34,059 bases of DNA from an uncultured Lachnospiraceae bacterium (GCA_947588845.1 CANQAR010000043.1:1-34059), one strand, 5' to 3'; shown: positions 23,038 to 31,860, counted from the stretch's first letter. A program made the numbers and translations. Notes: generated by a model not told the origin, from the letters alone.

Positions 23038-25377
23038 TCACTGCGCGCTGATCGTTTCCACGACGGACATTCCGCTGATACGCCGTGCCGGCCCCACAAC
23101 CGCAAGGACAGCGGATGCCGTCATCACAACGGCGATGATACAGATTTCGGAAACCGGGAGCTTCCACACGTCACCCCAGCGGGAAGTGATCACCTTCTGA
23201 TACAGCGCATAGTGGAGCGGAAGCCCCAGCGCAAGTCCCGTGATCAGTCCGCAGAAGAGGCAGGTCGCGGTCTCCGCCGCAATCATGATTTTCAGCTGCC
23301 GGGCACTGGTCCCTATGGCGCGCATCGCGCCATACTGACGCATCCGCGCGGATACGCTCATGCCGATGCTGTTGATGATATTAAAGGCCGCAATCAGAGC
23401 AACCACCGCCAGGAACCCATAGACAAACAGGGCAAACGAGAAATAAACGGCCCGCACATTCTGGTTGCTGGCTCTCCGGTCTGAGAAGGTATATCCCTCC
23501 CCGGCTGTGCCGTGTATCTCTTCCACCGCGCGGTCAGACTGGTCTTTCAGCTGAAGATCGAGAATCGTATAGCCCGCTTCTCCCGTAAGCTGGCGGAACA
23601 GCTCTTCCGAACAGATCAGAATCCCTGCCTCTTTTCCGGCATCAAACGGCACATAGCCCAGAATTCCCGCGATTGTCACTGTCCGGGAGCCGAGCTTCGT
23701 CTCAACTGTGATCTCGTCGTCCGGATGCGCCGCAAAGCCTTCCCGTGAGACCAGGAAAACGCCTTCTCCGTTTTTCACGCGGTCCATGCTTCCCTCCAGC
23801 ACATTATCCTCAGCCCAGCCAAACTGCCAGTCCTCATAGGAAATCAGAGTCACTGTTTTATGTTCGCCGTGGAGCCGGACAGGCAGGTCATAGGCAAAAC
23901 TGCGGCCAAAAATCCGGCTGACCGCTGGATTTTCCTTTAATTGGGCAAGCAGCGAGTCGGAAATCGTGCAGCTGTTGTCCGGACTTACGACCGACACATC
24001 CGGCGTCCAGGGCCGCAGCGGCTGGATGGCATGATGCATGAAGTCAACGCCCGTGCCAAAGCTCAAAAACAGGAGAATGCTGAACGCGAAAGAGGCGGTC
24101 ATCAAAAGCAGGTTCTTTTTGCTTCCGGCGGCATGATGGATCCCGAGAGCGGTTTCTACATGGAACAGCCTGGTATCCGCCGCCCTTTTTGCGGCGAACA
24201 CGGTGTTCGCGTTGCCGGAAACTGCCGTCAGCGGAGAAACTTTCGACGCCTTCCTCGCCGGAGAGTTCATCGCCGCAAGGACAGTCAGAAGACCGATCAC
24301 GCAGCCGGCGCCCAGACCGATCCAGCTGACGCCAAACAGCGGCATCCCTCCGAAGTAAATCGGGCTGGCCACTCTCAGCATCCCGCACAGAATCCAAACG
24401 ACCGCCATACCAGAAACAAGACCCAGAGGGATCGCCGTCCGACACCAGGAGAGAGCTTCCAGACGCACGAAGCGCCGGATCTGTTTCCCGGTCGCGCCCA
24501 GGCAGCGCATCATCCCGAAAAATTCTGTCCGCTGCGCCACATTGCTGTTCAGACTGCCCAGGATCATCAGCATGCCCGCAAACGCGACCAGCGCCGCGAG
24601 AATGACAGCCACCAGGTACAGCGTCAGGATGTAGCTGTCACTGCTTTGCAGAAGCAGCCCCATCAGTTTGCTGTTCTCGGATACGGAATCCCTGGGAATT
24701 TCAAGCTGTTTACAGATATCCTCAACGGCATCCTGAATCCTGCAGTGAGGGACAAACCCCACAAAATAGACGAAATCCTTCTCCAGCGTAGCCTCCTGAA
24801 AATACGAGAGGTAGGTGTCCGTATCCATAAAAACACCAAAGGCCCCTCCCTGGAGCAGGCCCATGGTATCCTCGATATACCCGCTGACCCGGAACACAAG
24901 AGGTTTGCCCGGAGTCGTGACCTTTATGCTGTCTCCCGCAGCAAGGTTCAGCCTGTCCCAGGCGCTCTCCGAGACAAGAACCTCGTCGTCTTCCTGGGGG
25001 AAGGTTCCGCCGAGCAGATGAACGGCCGGATACAGTTCAAAAAACGACTCGTCAAATCCGCACAGCGCCGTCTGCGTCCCGTTGATCGCATACCCCATAT
25101 CCAGCCGGTAATTGGTCACGGCGTAGCGGGCGCCGGTCTTCACCTCCGGCCGCGCGCGGATCATCGCAATCTGTTCCTCATTTAATGCCTTAAATCCGAC
25201 ATGCCAGGCCCCGTCCGACTGAATCGCCTGTTCCATCTGACTTTGAAGAAACATATCGGCCATTCCGAATATGGCGGCAATCAGAAAGACGGAGATCACA
25301 ATACACAGCCTTGTCATGCGGGTCTGCTTCCTGTGTACCTTTGCTGAGATGGGGATCAGTTCAAGATAACTTTTCAT
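23038..25377 (-). CDS. MacB/FtsX-like ABC permease
   Basis: A 779-residue permease with two FtsX-type halves. TM1 lies near 23-42, followed by an extracytoplasmic domain to about 245. Three helices follow (about 250-385), then a second TM at about 430-450, a second extracytoplasmic domain to about 655, and three closing helices. This double FtsX layout differs from the BceB-like permeases elsewhere in the window. It overlaps the ATPase gene by 17 nt. By family it exports or extracts a hydrophobic or peptide substrate. It is the final gene of the four-gene set starting at 28044. Confidence 0.88.
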   Translation of the reverse strand: MKSYLELIPISAKVHRKQTRMTRLCIVISVFLIAAIFGMADMFLQSQMEQAIQSDGAWHVGFKALNEEQIAMIRARPEVKTGARYAVTNYRLDMGYAINGTQTALCGFDESFFELYPAVHLLGGTFPQEDDEVLVSESAWDRLNLAAGDSIKVTTPGKPLVFRVSGYIEDTMGLLQGGAFGVFMDTDTYLSYFQEATLEKDFVYFVGFVPHCRIQDAVEDICKQLEIPRDSVSENSKLMGLLLQSSDSYILTLYLVAVILAALVAFAGMLMILGSLNSNVAQRTEFFGMMRCLGATGKQIRRFVRLEALSWCRTAIPLGLVSGMAVVWILCGMLRVASPIYFGGMPLFGVSWIGLGAGCVIGLLTVLAAMNSPARKASKVSPLTAVSGNANTVFAAKRAADTRLFHVETALGIHHAAGSKKNLLLMTASFAFSILLFLSFGTGVDFMHHAIQPLRPWTPDVSVVSPDNSCTISDSLLAQLKENPAVSRIFGRSFAYDLPVRLHGEHKTVTLISYEDWQFGWAEDNVLEGSMDRVKNGEGVFLVSREGFAAHPDDEITVETKLGSRTVTIAGILGYVPFDAGKEAGILICSEELFRQLTGEAGYTILDLQLKDQSDRAVEEIHGTAGEGYTFSDRRASNQNVRAVYFSFALFVYGFLAVVALIAAFNIINSIGMSVSARMRQYGAMRAIGTSARQLKIMIAAETATCLFCGLITGLALGLPLHYALYQKVITSRWGDVWKLPVSEICIIAVVMTASAVLAVVGPARRISGMSVVETISAQ

Positions 25378-26056
25378 CGGCGTTCCCTCCCAGATCTTTT
25401 AAAACTCCATCCGTGATCCGCAGCACCCGATCCGCTGAGGAGACCAGATTATTGTTGTGGGTAATCATCAGGATCGTCTGTTGATAGCGTCTGGAGGCCT
25501 GTGTGAGCAGGTCCATGACGTCCTGGCTGTTTTTGCTGTCGAGATTTCCGGTCGGCTCATCTGCGAGAATCAGCGCTGGACGGGTGATCAGCGCCCTCCC
25601 GATCGCCACTCTCTGCTGCTGCCCGCCGGACAGCTGGCCGGGAAGATGACGGCGGCGGTCAGCAAGGCCGAGCAGCTCCAGAATCTCGCCGACTGCCGCG
25701 GGATCCGGCCTGCGATAATCCAGAAGCAGAGGAAACATAACGTTCTGCTCCACATTCAGCTCAGGAATAAGCTGGAACGACTGAAAGACAAAGCCGATAT
25801 TGCGCCGTCTGAAAATCGTGCGTTGCTCCTCTTTCATGGAAAAAAGATCCTGCCGGTCCACCATAATATTACCGGAAGTCGGCGTATCCAGCGCGCCGAT
25901 GCAGTTCAGCAGCGTGCTTTTGCCGGAACCGGATTCCCCGACCACCGCGGCGAACTCCCCCTTCTCCAGAGTAAAAGACACATTTTTCAGAGCGTCAACC
26001 CTGGCCTCTTCTTTCCCGTAGGTTTTACATAGATTTTGTACTTTCAAAATTTCCAT
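25361..26056 (-). CDS. LolD/MacB-like ABC ATPase
   Basis: 231 residues. Walker A GESGSGKST, Q loop FVFQSFQLI, signature LSGGQQQR, Walker B LILADEPTGNLD, H loop MITHN. ATG at 26056 follows AAGGAGG. Unlike the two BceA-like ATPases, its wording (EPTGNLD, SGGQQQR) is that of the LolD/MacB branch. It has a 17-nt overlap with the permease and follows the kinase by 63 nt. Confidence 0.92.
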   Translation of the reverse strand: MEILKVQNLCKTYGKEEARVDALKNVSFTLEKGEFAAVVGESGSGKSTLLNCIGALDTPTSGNIMVDRQDLFSMKEEQRTIFRRRNIGFVFQSFQLIPELNVEQNVMFPLLLDYRRPDPAAVGEILELLGLADRRRHLPGQLSGGQQQRVAIGRALITRPALILADEPTGNLDSKNSQDVMDLLTQASRRYQQTILMITHNNNLVSSADRVLRITDGVLKDLGGNADEKLS

Positions 26057-26119
26057 GATGTCAATTCCTCCTTCCCTGAGAGGATAACAGACCAGCCTTA
26101 CAATCCGGTGAATTTCAGC

Positions 26120-27349
26120 TTACGATTCCGTAAGGAAAGAAAGAAGAAAAACAGTCCCTTCGCCCGGCGTGCTGCGGACAGACAGAACGCCTCCCTGCCC
26201 CTCGACGACGGCTTTCGCCAGAGGCAGACCCAGGCCGATTCCCTGCGTGTCGGAGGAACGGCTGCTGCGGTAAAAGCGTTTGAAAATATGAGGCATATCC
26301 TCCGGAGCAATGCCGCTCCCGTTGTCGGCTATGAGAATGCGGAGCATCGCCGGCATACTTTCCCACGTGATATGAACTGTCCCGCCCGCTCTCGTATGGT
26401 CCAGCGCATTCTTAATAATATTCCCGATCGCCTCGCCGGTCCACGCAGGGTCGCAGACCAGCTGCTGCCCGGGCTCTCCGTCTGTCAATATCTGCTTGCC
26501 CTCATTCTCTGCGCGCGTTGTCAGTTCACTGACAGAAAGCGCAATCAGTTCCGGCACTTTGCAGCATTTTTTCTCAAATACAATATTTCCGGCATCCAGG
26601 CGGGTGATTTTCAGCATAGTTTGAATCAGCTGCTCCATTCGCTTTAAGGAAATGCCTGTTTTTGCGGAAAATTCTTTTACGGTTTCCGCGTTGTCCGGCT
26701 CCTCCTCCATGATTTCCTGGTACATGGAAAGGGCCGTGAGAGGCGTTTTCAGCTGATGAGATATGTCCGAGATGGTTTTCTTCAAAAATTCTTTCGTCCG
26801 GCGCTCCGCCTCCTTCTGAGACTGCAGCATGGTGGCAAGCTGATCCACCATGGCAAACATCTGACAGACCGCGCCTTCCCCGTTTTTCGGCAGACGGTCA
26901 GAGTAATCTCCGCCGAGATAACCCTCCAGCACCTTTTCTGCCTGTCGGTACAGGCGCGTCCTGCACCAGATGAAAAGGAAGGTTCCGGCGGCAAGAATCA
27001 GCAGGAGAAGAACGGCAAGAACCGTCAGGGAAGAAAGGGTGTTCTGCCGAAACTGATAAACAAAAGGCAGCAGACGGGTTTTTGTCCGGTTTCCTATTCC
27101 GGCGGCGGTCAGCAGTTCCCGTCCGGCTCCGCTGATTTTTGTGCTCGTGAGCGCGGCGGCAATCACCTCCCTGGGAACGCCCTGCTCTAAAAGAGAGGAG
27201 GCGGCCGCTCCGTCATGAGAAAGATACATCGCTTTTACGGCGTTTTCCTGCACCGAGGCAAACAGAATCCCGGCCATCCAGACAAGCAGCGCCCAGAAGG
27301 CCAGGAAACAGCAATAAGTTTTGATTTGTTTATCGCGAAAAAAACTCAT
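26120..27349 (-). CDS. Sensor histidine kinase of the MacB-like module
   Basis: 409 residues from ATG 27349, which overlaps the regulator stop (ATGA); the frame is open to 27367. Membrane segments near 13-33 and about 105-128 flank a sensor of about 70 residues. HAMP follows, then the phosphoacceptor motif SDISHQLKTPL, an N box IGNIIKNALDH, DNGSGI and IGLGLPLA. Kinases with this arrangement, upstream of an ABC pair, usually respond to peptides acting on the envelope. The ligand cannot be predicted. Confidence 0.88.
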   Translation of the reverse strand: MSFFRDKQIKTYCCFLAFWALLVWMAGILFASVQENAVKAMYLSHDGAAASSLLEQGVPREVIAAALTSTKISGAGRELLTAAGIGNRTKTRLLPFVYQFRQNTLSSLTVLAVLLLLILAAGTFLFIWCRTRLYRQAEKVLEGYLGGDYSDRLPKNGEGAVCQMFAMVDQLATMLQSQKEAERRTKEFLKKTISDISHQLKTPLTALSMYQEIMEEEPDNAETVKEFSAKTGISLKRMEQLIQTMLKITRLDAGNIVFEKKCCKVPELIALSVSELTTRAENEGKQILTDGEPGQQLVCDPAWTGEAIGNIIKNALDHTRAGGTVHITWESMPAMLRILIADNGSGIAPEDMPHIFKRFYRSSRSSDTQGIGLGLPLAKAVVEGQGGVLSVRSTPGEGTVFLLSFLTES

Positions 27350-28044
27350 AAGGATACCTCTTTCCACTGGTAGCCGAAGCCGCGGACAGTCAGCAGATGC
27401 CGGGGATGCGACGGATCTGTCTCCAGCTTTTCGCGAAGCCGCCGCACATGGACGGAAAGCGTATTGTCATCCACAAAGTTCCCGGCCCCGTCCCACAGCT
27501 CGTTCAGGATAACCTCCCTTGTGACGACCCGGTTCGCGTTGCGGACCAGAAGACACAGAAGACGGTATTCCGCGCCTGTCAGATCCAGCGTCCTCCCATT
27601 CAGCTGCGCGCGGCTGCCTAAAAGATCGATCGTTATATCCCCACATGCAAGCAGTGAATTTTCTTTATTATCAAATACACCGGCCCGGCGCAGCAGTGCT
27701 CGGATGCGGGAACATAACTCCCCCAGCCGGAACGGCTTCGTAATGTAATCGTCGCCGCCGCAGTCCAGCCCACGGATAATGCTGACTTCCTCATCAGAAG
27801 CAGTCAGAAAGATGATCGGGACCCGCTGATTTCTCTTTCTCACAGTCTCGCAGACCTCAAATCCGGTCCCGTCCGGGAGCGTCACATCCAGAATCAGCAG
27901 ATCATAGTCATTCACACCGGCCAGGCGGGTCAACGCCTCCCGCACGGTGCGGGCCGTCTCAACCTCAAACCCGTTCTTTTTCAGAGAATAGAGCAGCCCA
28001 TCGATAAGACCTGCATCATCCTCCAGCAGCAAAATCTTATTCAT
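27346..28044 (-). CDS. OmpR-family response regulator of the MacB-like module
   Basis: 232 residues: receiver with EDD (about 8-10) and phosphoacceptor Asp in LLILDVTLPDG, then a winged-helix domain with RVVTREVILNELW and ending GFGYQW. ATG 28044 follows AAAGGAA. The wrecked regulator at 9750-9945 belongs to the same subgroup, by its shared wording LLILDVxLPDGxGFE. A promoter at 28272-28300 gives a leader of about 220 nt. Confidence 0.9.
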   Translation of the reverse strand: MNKILLLEDDAGLIDGLLYSLKKNGFEVETARTVREALTRLAGVNDYDLLILDVTLPDGTGFEVCETVRKRNQRVPIIFLTASDEEVSIIRGLDCGGDDYITKPFRLGELCSRIRALLRRAGVFDNKENSLLACGDITIDLLGSRAQLNGRTLDLTGAEYRLLCLLVRNANRVVTREVILNELWDGAGNFVDDNTLSVHVRRLREKLETDPSHPRHLLTVRGFGYQWKEVSL

Positions 28045-28271
28045 GTCCTGTTCCTTTCCCTTCTGGTATCCTGCTGCCTGCAGCCGTTTCGGTTTGCTTC
28101 GTCAGATGACAGGATCGAGTAGGAGGCGCCTTTTCCTCCTGCTCGCCCGCGCGGCCTGCATGCTGCGTCAGCAGCTGATCTCCATATGCGGGCCTGTGCA
28201 TAAAAAACCTGGCCCCCTTCTGAAACGTTCACGCTCTGCACTGCAGGGCATACTATAATAAAACTGTCACG

Positions 28272-28300
28272 ATAATATCACGGATACAGACGAATTTCAA
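28272..28300 (-). promoter_or_regulatory. Promoter of the MacB-like module
   Basis: Minus strand TTGAAA (28295-28300), 17 nt, TATTAT (28272-28277). It directs the operon starting at 28044 with a leader of about 220 nt. Confidence 0.6.
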
Positions 28301-28339
28301 TTTTAAAAAGAAAGCTGCCAGTAGTTTTTAATAAATTGT

Positions 28340-28376
28340 AAATTTTAATGAAATTTTAATCTTTATGCAGTATTAT
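28340..28376 (+). promoter_or_regulatory. 11-bp-spaced repeat promoter of the Ig-like protein gene
   Basis: AAATTTTAAT occurs at 28340-28349 and 28351-28360, an 11-bp period, then 10 nt, then TATTAT (28371-28376). The geometry equals that of the four VanR-like promoters, but the half-site sequence differs. The AT-rich setting makes chance possible. A ribosome binding site AAGGGGG precedes ATG 28406. Confidence 0.4.
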
Positions 28377-28405
28377 AACATCATAAAAAGAAAGGGGGAT
28401 TAAAA

Positions 28406-29068
28406 ATGAAAAAAAGAAGAAGTAAAGTTATCCTGTTCACGGCAGTTCTCGCACTGTTCCTGTCCGCCATACTCACCGTATCCGCATACACAGGAGTAAA
28501 ACCGAAAAAAATATCCAGAATCGGAACAGCGGCCCGAACCGTTATGGTCGGAGATGAATTCGAACTGAAAGTGAAAATAAAACCCGTGTACGCAGATGAC
28601 GATTATCTCCGCTGGAAAATCGTATCCGGAAAAGATGTGATCCGCTTTGACGATTATGATACATACGATGACGAAGCAGATTTCCGGGCATTAAAAGCAG
28701 GCACCGCGAAAGTCCGCTGCTATATTAAAGGAAAAGAAACCTCAACCAAAATCAATTTCACAATCAAAGTCAAAAAGCCGACATCCGCAGATCAGACGAT
28801 CACCCGGGTAGGGCCCGCAACGCAGCTGGCAGAAGCTTACGACGATATCGAACTCGAAGTAAAGAAGAAAGGCGGCATCGCCGAAAGCCAGCTGGAGTGG
28901 TCCATCGCCGACACTGATATCCTGCAATTCGATGAATGGAAACATACCGGGCATGAAATGGAGTTCCGGACTCTGAAACCCGGAACCACAACCGTCACCT
29001 GCCAGATCAAAGGAACCAGTAAAAAGGTGACATTCACCGTGAAAGTACTTGCATATTACGATGACTGA
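28406..29068 (+). CDS. Secreted protein with two Ig-like domains
   Basis: 220 residues. A signal peptide (about 1-27) has KKRR, a hydrophobic core and a VSA cleavage site. Two similar Ig-like/BIG2 units follow (about 30-125 and 130-216). Each has a start like RIGTAARTVMVGDEF or RVGPATQLAEAYDD, an LxW[KS]I segment, a FRALKAGTAKV or FRTLKPGTTTV turn, and a C-terminal VKV strand. No anchor is visible. It may be secreted or bind the cell surface. It sits next to a divergent regulator operon and a matching promoter shape, suggesting co-regulation, which is inference. Confidence 0.8.
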   Translation: MKKRRSKVILFTAVLALFLSAILTVSAYTGVKPKKISRIGTAARTVMVGDEFELKVKIKPVYADDDYLRWKIVSGKDVIRFDDYDTYDDEADFRALKAGTAKVRCYIKGKETSTKINFTIKVKKPTSADQTITRVGPATQLAEAYDDIELEVKKKGGIAESQLEWSIADTDILQFDEWKHTGHEMEFRTLKPGTTTVTCQIKGTSKKVTFTVKVLAYYDD

Positions 29069-29093
29069 GCACAAACAGGCGGAAGCGGAAAAA

Positions 29094-29109
29094 TGCCGCT
29101 TGGGCGGCA
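29094..29109. other. Hairpin downstream of the Ig-like gene
   Basis: TGCCGC and GCGGCA around TTGG, 26 nt after the stop at 29068. No T run follows. It precedes a much longer hairpin at 29122-29159. Confidence 0.5.
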
Positions 29110-29121
29110 CAAATTCGGCGC

Positions 29122-29159
29122 AGGGAACGAGCAAAACGAAAATCGTTTTGTCGTTCCCT
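29122..29159. terminator. Long 17-bp hairpin between convergent genes
   Basis: AGGGAACGA-G-CAAAACGA (29122-29139) pairs with TCGTTTTG-TCGTTCCCT (29143-29159) around an AAA loop, with a single bulged G. It lies between the end of the Ig-like gene (29068) and the end of the Rpn-like gene (29168). The 3' side on the plus strand is ATAAAAAATT, not a T run, so it is a strong stem but an unusual terminator. It could also be a mobile repeat unit. Confidence 0.55.
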
Positions 29160-29167
29160 ATAAAAAA

Positions 29168-30136
29168 TTACAATCTCGTCTTCAGCTGTTCCCTCTCGTC
29201 AGCAGGTATGTTGAAGAAATCCATCGCGGCATCAATTGTAAGCCCCATCTTCTCCATCAGGATCCTGACCGAACTCATGATGCCTTCCTGTCTTCCTTCT
29301 TGTCTTCCTTCCTGTCTTCCTTCCTGCCGTTCCCGCCTGCATCGTTCTTCAATCAGCCTGCACACCTCTTCCACCCCTTTCTCTGTCTCCTTCAGCTGCC
29401 TCGTCCGCTCCGCCATCGGCTTATGGTACATCTCTTCCGCCTGGCTACTCCGGAAATCATGCATCAGCTTCCCTAATTCCGTATCATTGTTATCATATGC
29501 CCCGTTTACATACAGGATATATCTTCCATCCCGGAACTGTTTCCCGGTAAGCCCGTTATTTATGTTTCCCGTAAAAAGTTCCGGCACCTCATGGCTGTCC
29601 ACACGGACCTCCACCACCGGATACAGGGACTTCCCTTCCCCGAAAAAGTCTGTCTCTGTCAGCATGATCATTACCGTATCCGGCAGATCTCTGAAATCTT
29701 TCCCTGCGGAAAGATTCTCCACGTCAAGGACACTGGAGTGGTACCTCGCACGGTACTCTCCCGCTCCCTTACTCGCTCTTTGTATCTCAAAATCGTACTT
29801 TCTTCCGTCAATGTCTCCGGCATACACATCCAGTTCCAGAGACCTTCCCCCCACAAGCCGCTTCATGTCCTTCTGGGTCTCCGCACTGATAAGAGTAAGT
29901 TTTTCATTCCCGATGATGATACGCAGGACATACTCAGCCAGCGGCAGGTTGTCCTTAAACATACAGCGCATGAAATCGTCATCCATGGGACGGAGCCCTG
30001 CCAGTATGGCAAGATCCTCCTGGTCCGGACGGAACTTCCTCTCCACCGCAGAATCCGGATGCGTTCCGGACACAGGTTCCCTTCCCTGCCCAGTCACATG
30101 ATCCACCTTCCTTTCCAGAACAGGGTTCTTACCCAT
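29168..30136 (-). CDS. Rpn-family PD-(D/E)XK nuclease-like protein
   Basis: 322 residues, ATG 30136, with a weak AGGA upstream. Core sequence LELDVYAGDIDGRKYDFEIQ holds the D...ExQ nuclease pattern (Asp103, Glu117, Gln119). This fits the Rpn/PDDEXK_2 group of recombination-promoting nucleases, often annotated as transposase-like. The C-terminal part holds four RQEG repeats (about 270-285) followed by a conserved tail. A short N-terminal extension (1-36) before FRPDQEDLAILA looks less conserved. Role not established in cells; the family has been linked to recombination in E. coli. Confidence 0.82.
   Translation of the reverse strand: MGKNPVLERKVDHVTGQGREPVSGTHPDSAVERKFRPDQEDLAILAGLRPMDDDFMRCMFKDNLPLAEYVLRIIIGNEKLTLISAETQKDMKRLVGGRSLELDVYAGDIDGRKYDFEIQRASKGAGEYRARYHSSVLDVENLSAGKDFRDLPDTVMIMLTETDFFGEGKSLYPVVEVRVDSHEVPELFTGNINNGLTGKQFRDGRYILYVNGAYDNNDTELGKLMHDFRSSQAEEMYHKPMAERTRQLKETEKGVEEVCRLIEERCRRERQEGRQEGRQEGRQEGIMSSVRILMEKMGLTIDAAMDFFNIPADEREQLKTRL
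29282..29329 (-). repeat. Four 12-bp tandem repeats encoding RQEG
   Basis: 48 bp encode RQEG four times, nearly identical at the DNA level apart from single bases. This is an in-frame unit, so slippage changes protein length in steps of 4 residues without a frameshift. Confidence 0.9.
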
Positions 30137-30242
30137 CTGTATTTCCTGAAGTTATCCTATCATATTTCCCCGGAAGCCTCAACCGAAAAACGACTTTATA
30201 ACACAGTGATCTGCCGAAACCTGTCCTATGCTGGTGATCATG

Positions 30243-30806
30243 TTATGTCTGTGTCTCCCCAGATTGGAAAAAGTGACCGTCCGTTTGAACATTTTTTCCG
30301 CCTTTTGAACCAGAGCCCGGAATTACGCATAACGCGGATAATTCAGGAACAGCATCACACAAGGTTTCCAGTCTTGCTCTCTCATTCATTTCCTGTACGG
30401 CTTTACACACATCAACCACCTCCGCTTCTTCATCAAACCCTTTCCAGTCCTTCGCCTCCCGATGCCTGGCCGCCGTCTGCTGTACCTGCTTTGAATACTG
30501 CAGAAAATCATACAGACCGGTTTTTACGGGTTCCGCGAACTTTACTTCCGCTTCGTTTTCCACGCCAAGGACAAGATATACCATATCATCGTCCGCCATG
30601 AAAACAGCCGCTTTCAGCAGATCCCTGAATTTCTGGACTGCAGCCTCATCCCCGTTTCCAAATGGGATCGCAATCTCCGTGGTATCAAGCTCATGCAGAT
30701 TTTCCGGTTTGATCACCTGCTTTCCGCCGTATACAAAATAATTGAAGGCATCGGCGAAAACTGAGTTATTCCTCATATAATCTTTCGTTATTGTATCAAT
30801 TTTCAA
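30243..30806 (-). pseudogene. Internally deleted Rpn-type nuclease gene
   Basis: The N-terminal 115 residues, beginning at a TTG (30804-30806), have the pattern MxxDTxTKDYMRNNxVFADAFNY, then VIKPENLHELDTTEIA and YLVLGVENEAEV, typical of the other Rpn/YhgA-like group. After KDWKGF the sequence jumps to EVVDVCKAVQEMNERARLET, which normally lies much further on. The catalytic middle, about 100 residues, is missing. The last 35 residues look out of frame. It is probably non-functional. Annotation as a small intact protein is less likely. Confidence 0.65.
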
Positions 30807-30916
30807 TGTTATACCATAGCTCTCTCTTTACACTATCTTAACACAGGAAAACCAAAGATGCAATAAAAATTTTCAAAAAATATGTTGCTTATTATTAGTG
30901 ATTTTATGCCGTTATT

Positions 30917-31199
30917 CTACCCCGGATTATAAGCTCCCAGAGCATTCTTTATCAGGATCTCCATCAACTCGCTGTTCCCCTTAAAAAGGCTGATCTTCGT
31001 CGGCGTCTTTCCCTTCCTCAGATATGCCCTCGTGACCGGAACCTCACACGTCCGGCAGCCAAGCTATGTCGCACCTGCACGGAAAGGTACGCCAGCAGCT
31101 CATACGTCATAAAAATGTCCCGCAGCGGCTTTACCCGCTCATCCTCCAGATATTCCCGGGAATACGCGCGGAACGCATTGGTCGTGTCCGTAAACCGGT
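30917..31199 (-). pseudogene. C-terminal fragment of a GT2 glycosyltransferase
   Basis: On the minus strand: HRFTDTTNAFRAYSREYL, then RVKPLRDIFMTYELLAYLS, then after a frameshift in the following bases CEVPVTRAYLRKGKTPTKIS and FKGNSELMEIL, ending at TAG 30917-30919. This is the end of a family-2 glycosyltransferase of the dolichol-phosphate mannosyltransferase-like type. The N-terminal catalytic half is absent; the fragment breaks off at about 31200 where the AlbA-like fragment begins. Confidence 0.65.
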
Positions 31200-31202
31200 G
31201 GC

Positions 31203-31860
31203 GGGCGGAAGATGTCATGACCAAACTGGAACTGTCGGATGAGGGATGGCTGCTAAATGCGGAAGCCGCACTCTTTGTAGACTGTGGGATCAACGAACTG
31301 CAGATGGCGAAATTTGCCTCAGATGAACGGCTGACTTTCACAGATATCCGCCGCTTCACCTGGCCAGTTCTCACACTTGCAGACAAAGCGGTCCAATATA
31401 TGATTGACGCAATGGACTGGCGCGTGGAATTTGACGGCAGCCTCGAAAGAAAAGAAATCCCGGAAATTCCTGCCGATGCAATCCGGAAAGCAATGATCAG
31501 CGCCTTCGGCCACCGTCTGATCGAATTCGTGCAGAGCTTGGAAGCAACAATCTACCGAAGCTTCATTGAGATATACAGTCCCGGCAAGTTCCCAGAGGTG
31601 AATGCTCATTCCGGGCTATCTCACAGGAGGGAATGACTCCCTAAATGTTCGAAATGTTCATCCGGGAAATCCGTAAACTCATCCGCAGAACCCCCCCTGA
31701 TCACACGCACTCTCTACTTATTCCAAGGATATGGAGAGTTTTGCTACGAGATTAAAGCGGATTCAGGATGCCTGTAATAGAACCGGGTGCAAAGTTGAAT
31801 ATTATGGTGACAATTATGGCTTTGCCGTCTGTTTCTACCGCCACTGTGGTAAAGGCTGGA
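31203..31860 (+). pseudogene. Broken AlbA/RecG-like ATP-binding regulator
   Basis: The fragment DEGWLLNAEAALFV, FASDERLTFTDIRRF, WRVEFDGSLERKEIPEIPAD, then IEIYSPGKFPE is typical of the C-terminal ATP-binding region of AlbA_2 (Schlafen-type) transcriptional regulators. After 31620 the frame breaks. The end RTLYLFQGY, MESFATRLKRIQDACN, KVEYYGDNYGFAVCFYRH reappears at about 31700-31855 in another frame. The N-terminal AlbA_2 domain is missing. The gene is abutted to the GT2 fragment at 31200. Confidence 0.65.

Larger units (their letters stand above)
28045..28405. other. Divergent intergenic region with a long leader
   Basis: No credible gene: the short frames on each strand (28041-28241 minus and 28043-28258 plus) lack ribosome binding sites and domains. 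The minus-strand leader contains short stems such as GCTGC/GCAGC and AGGAGG/CCTCCT. The second could sequester or mimic a ribosome binding site. Two outward promoters (28272-28300 minus, 28340-28376 plus) sit at the right. Confidence 0.5.

Noticed and set aside
23941-25185. A 414-residue plus-strand frame, very rich in Arg and His
   Set aside because: It is the antisense of the MacB-like permease, with biased composition typical of a shadow frame.
28041-28258. Short frames on both strands in the leader of the MacB-like module
   Set aside because: No ribosome binding site and no domain, and both overlap the promoter leader. Treated as non-coding.
29282-29329. Possible CRISPR-like repeats
   Set aside because: The units are 12 bp, contiguous with no spacers, and coding. 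No array is present in the window.
29049-30101. A long Ser/Pro-rich plus-strand frame across the Rpn-like gene
   Set aside because: The minus-strand frame has the nuclease motif and RQEG repeats. The plus frame is low-complexity antisense.
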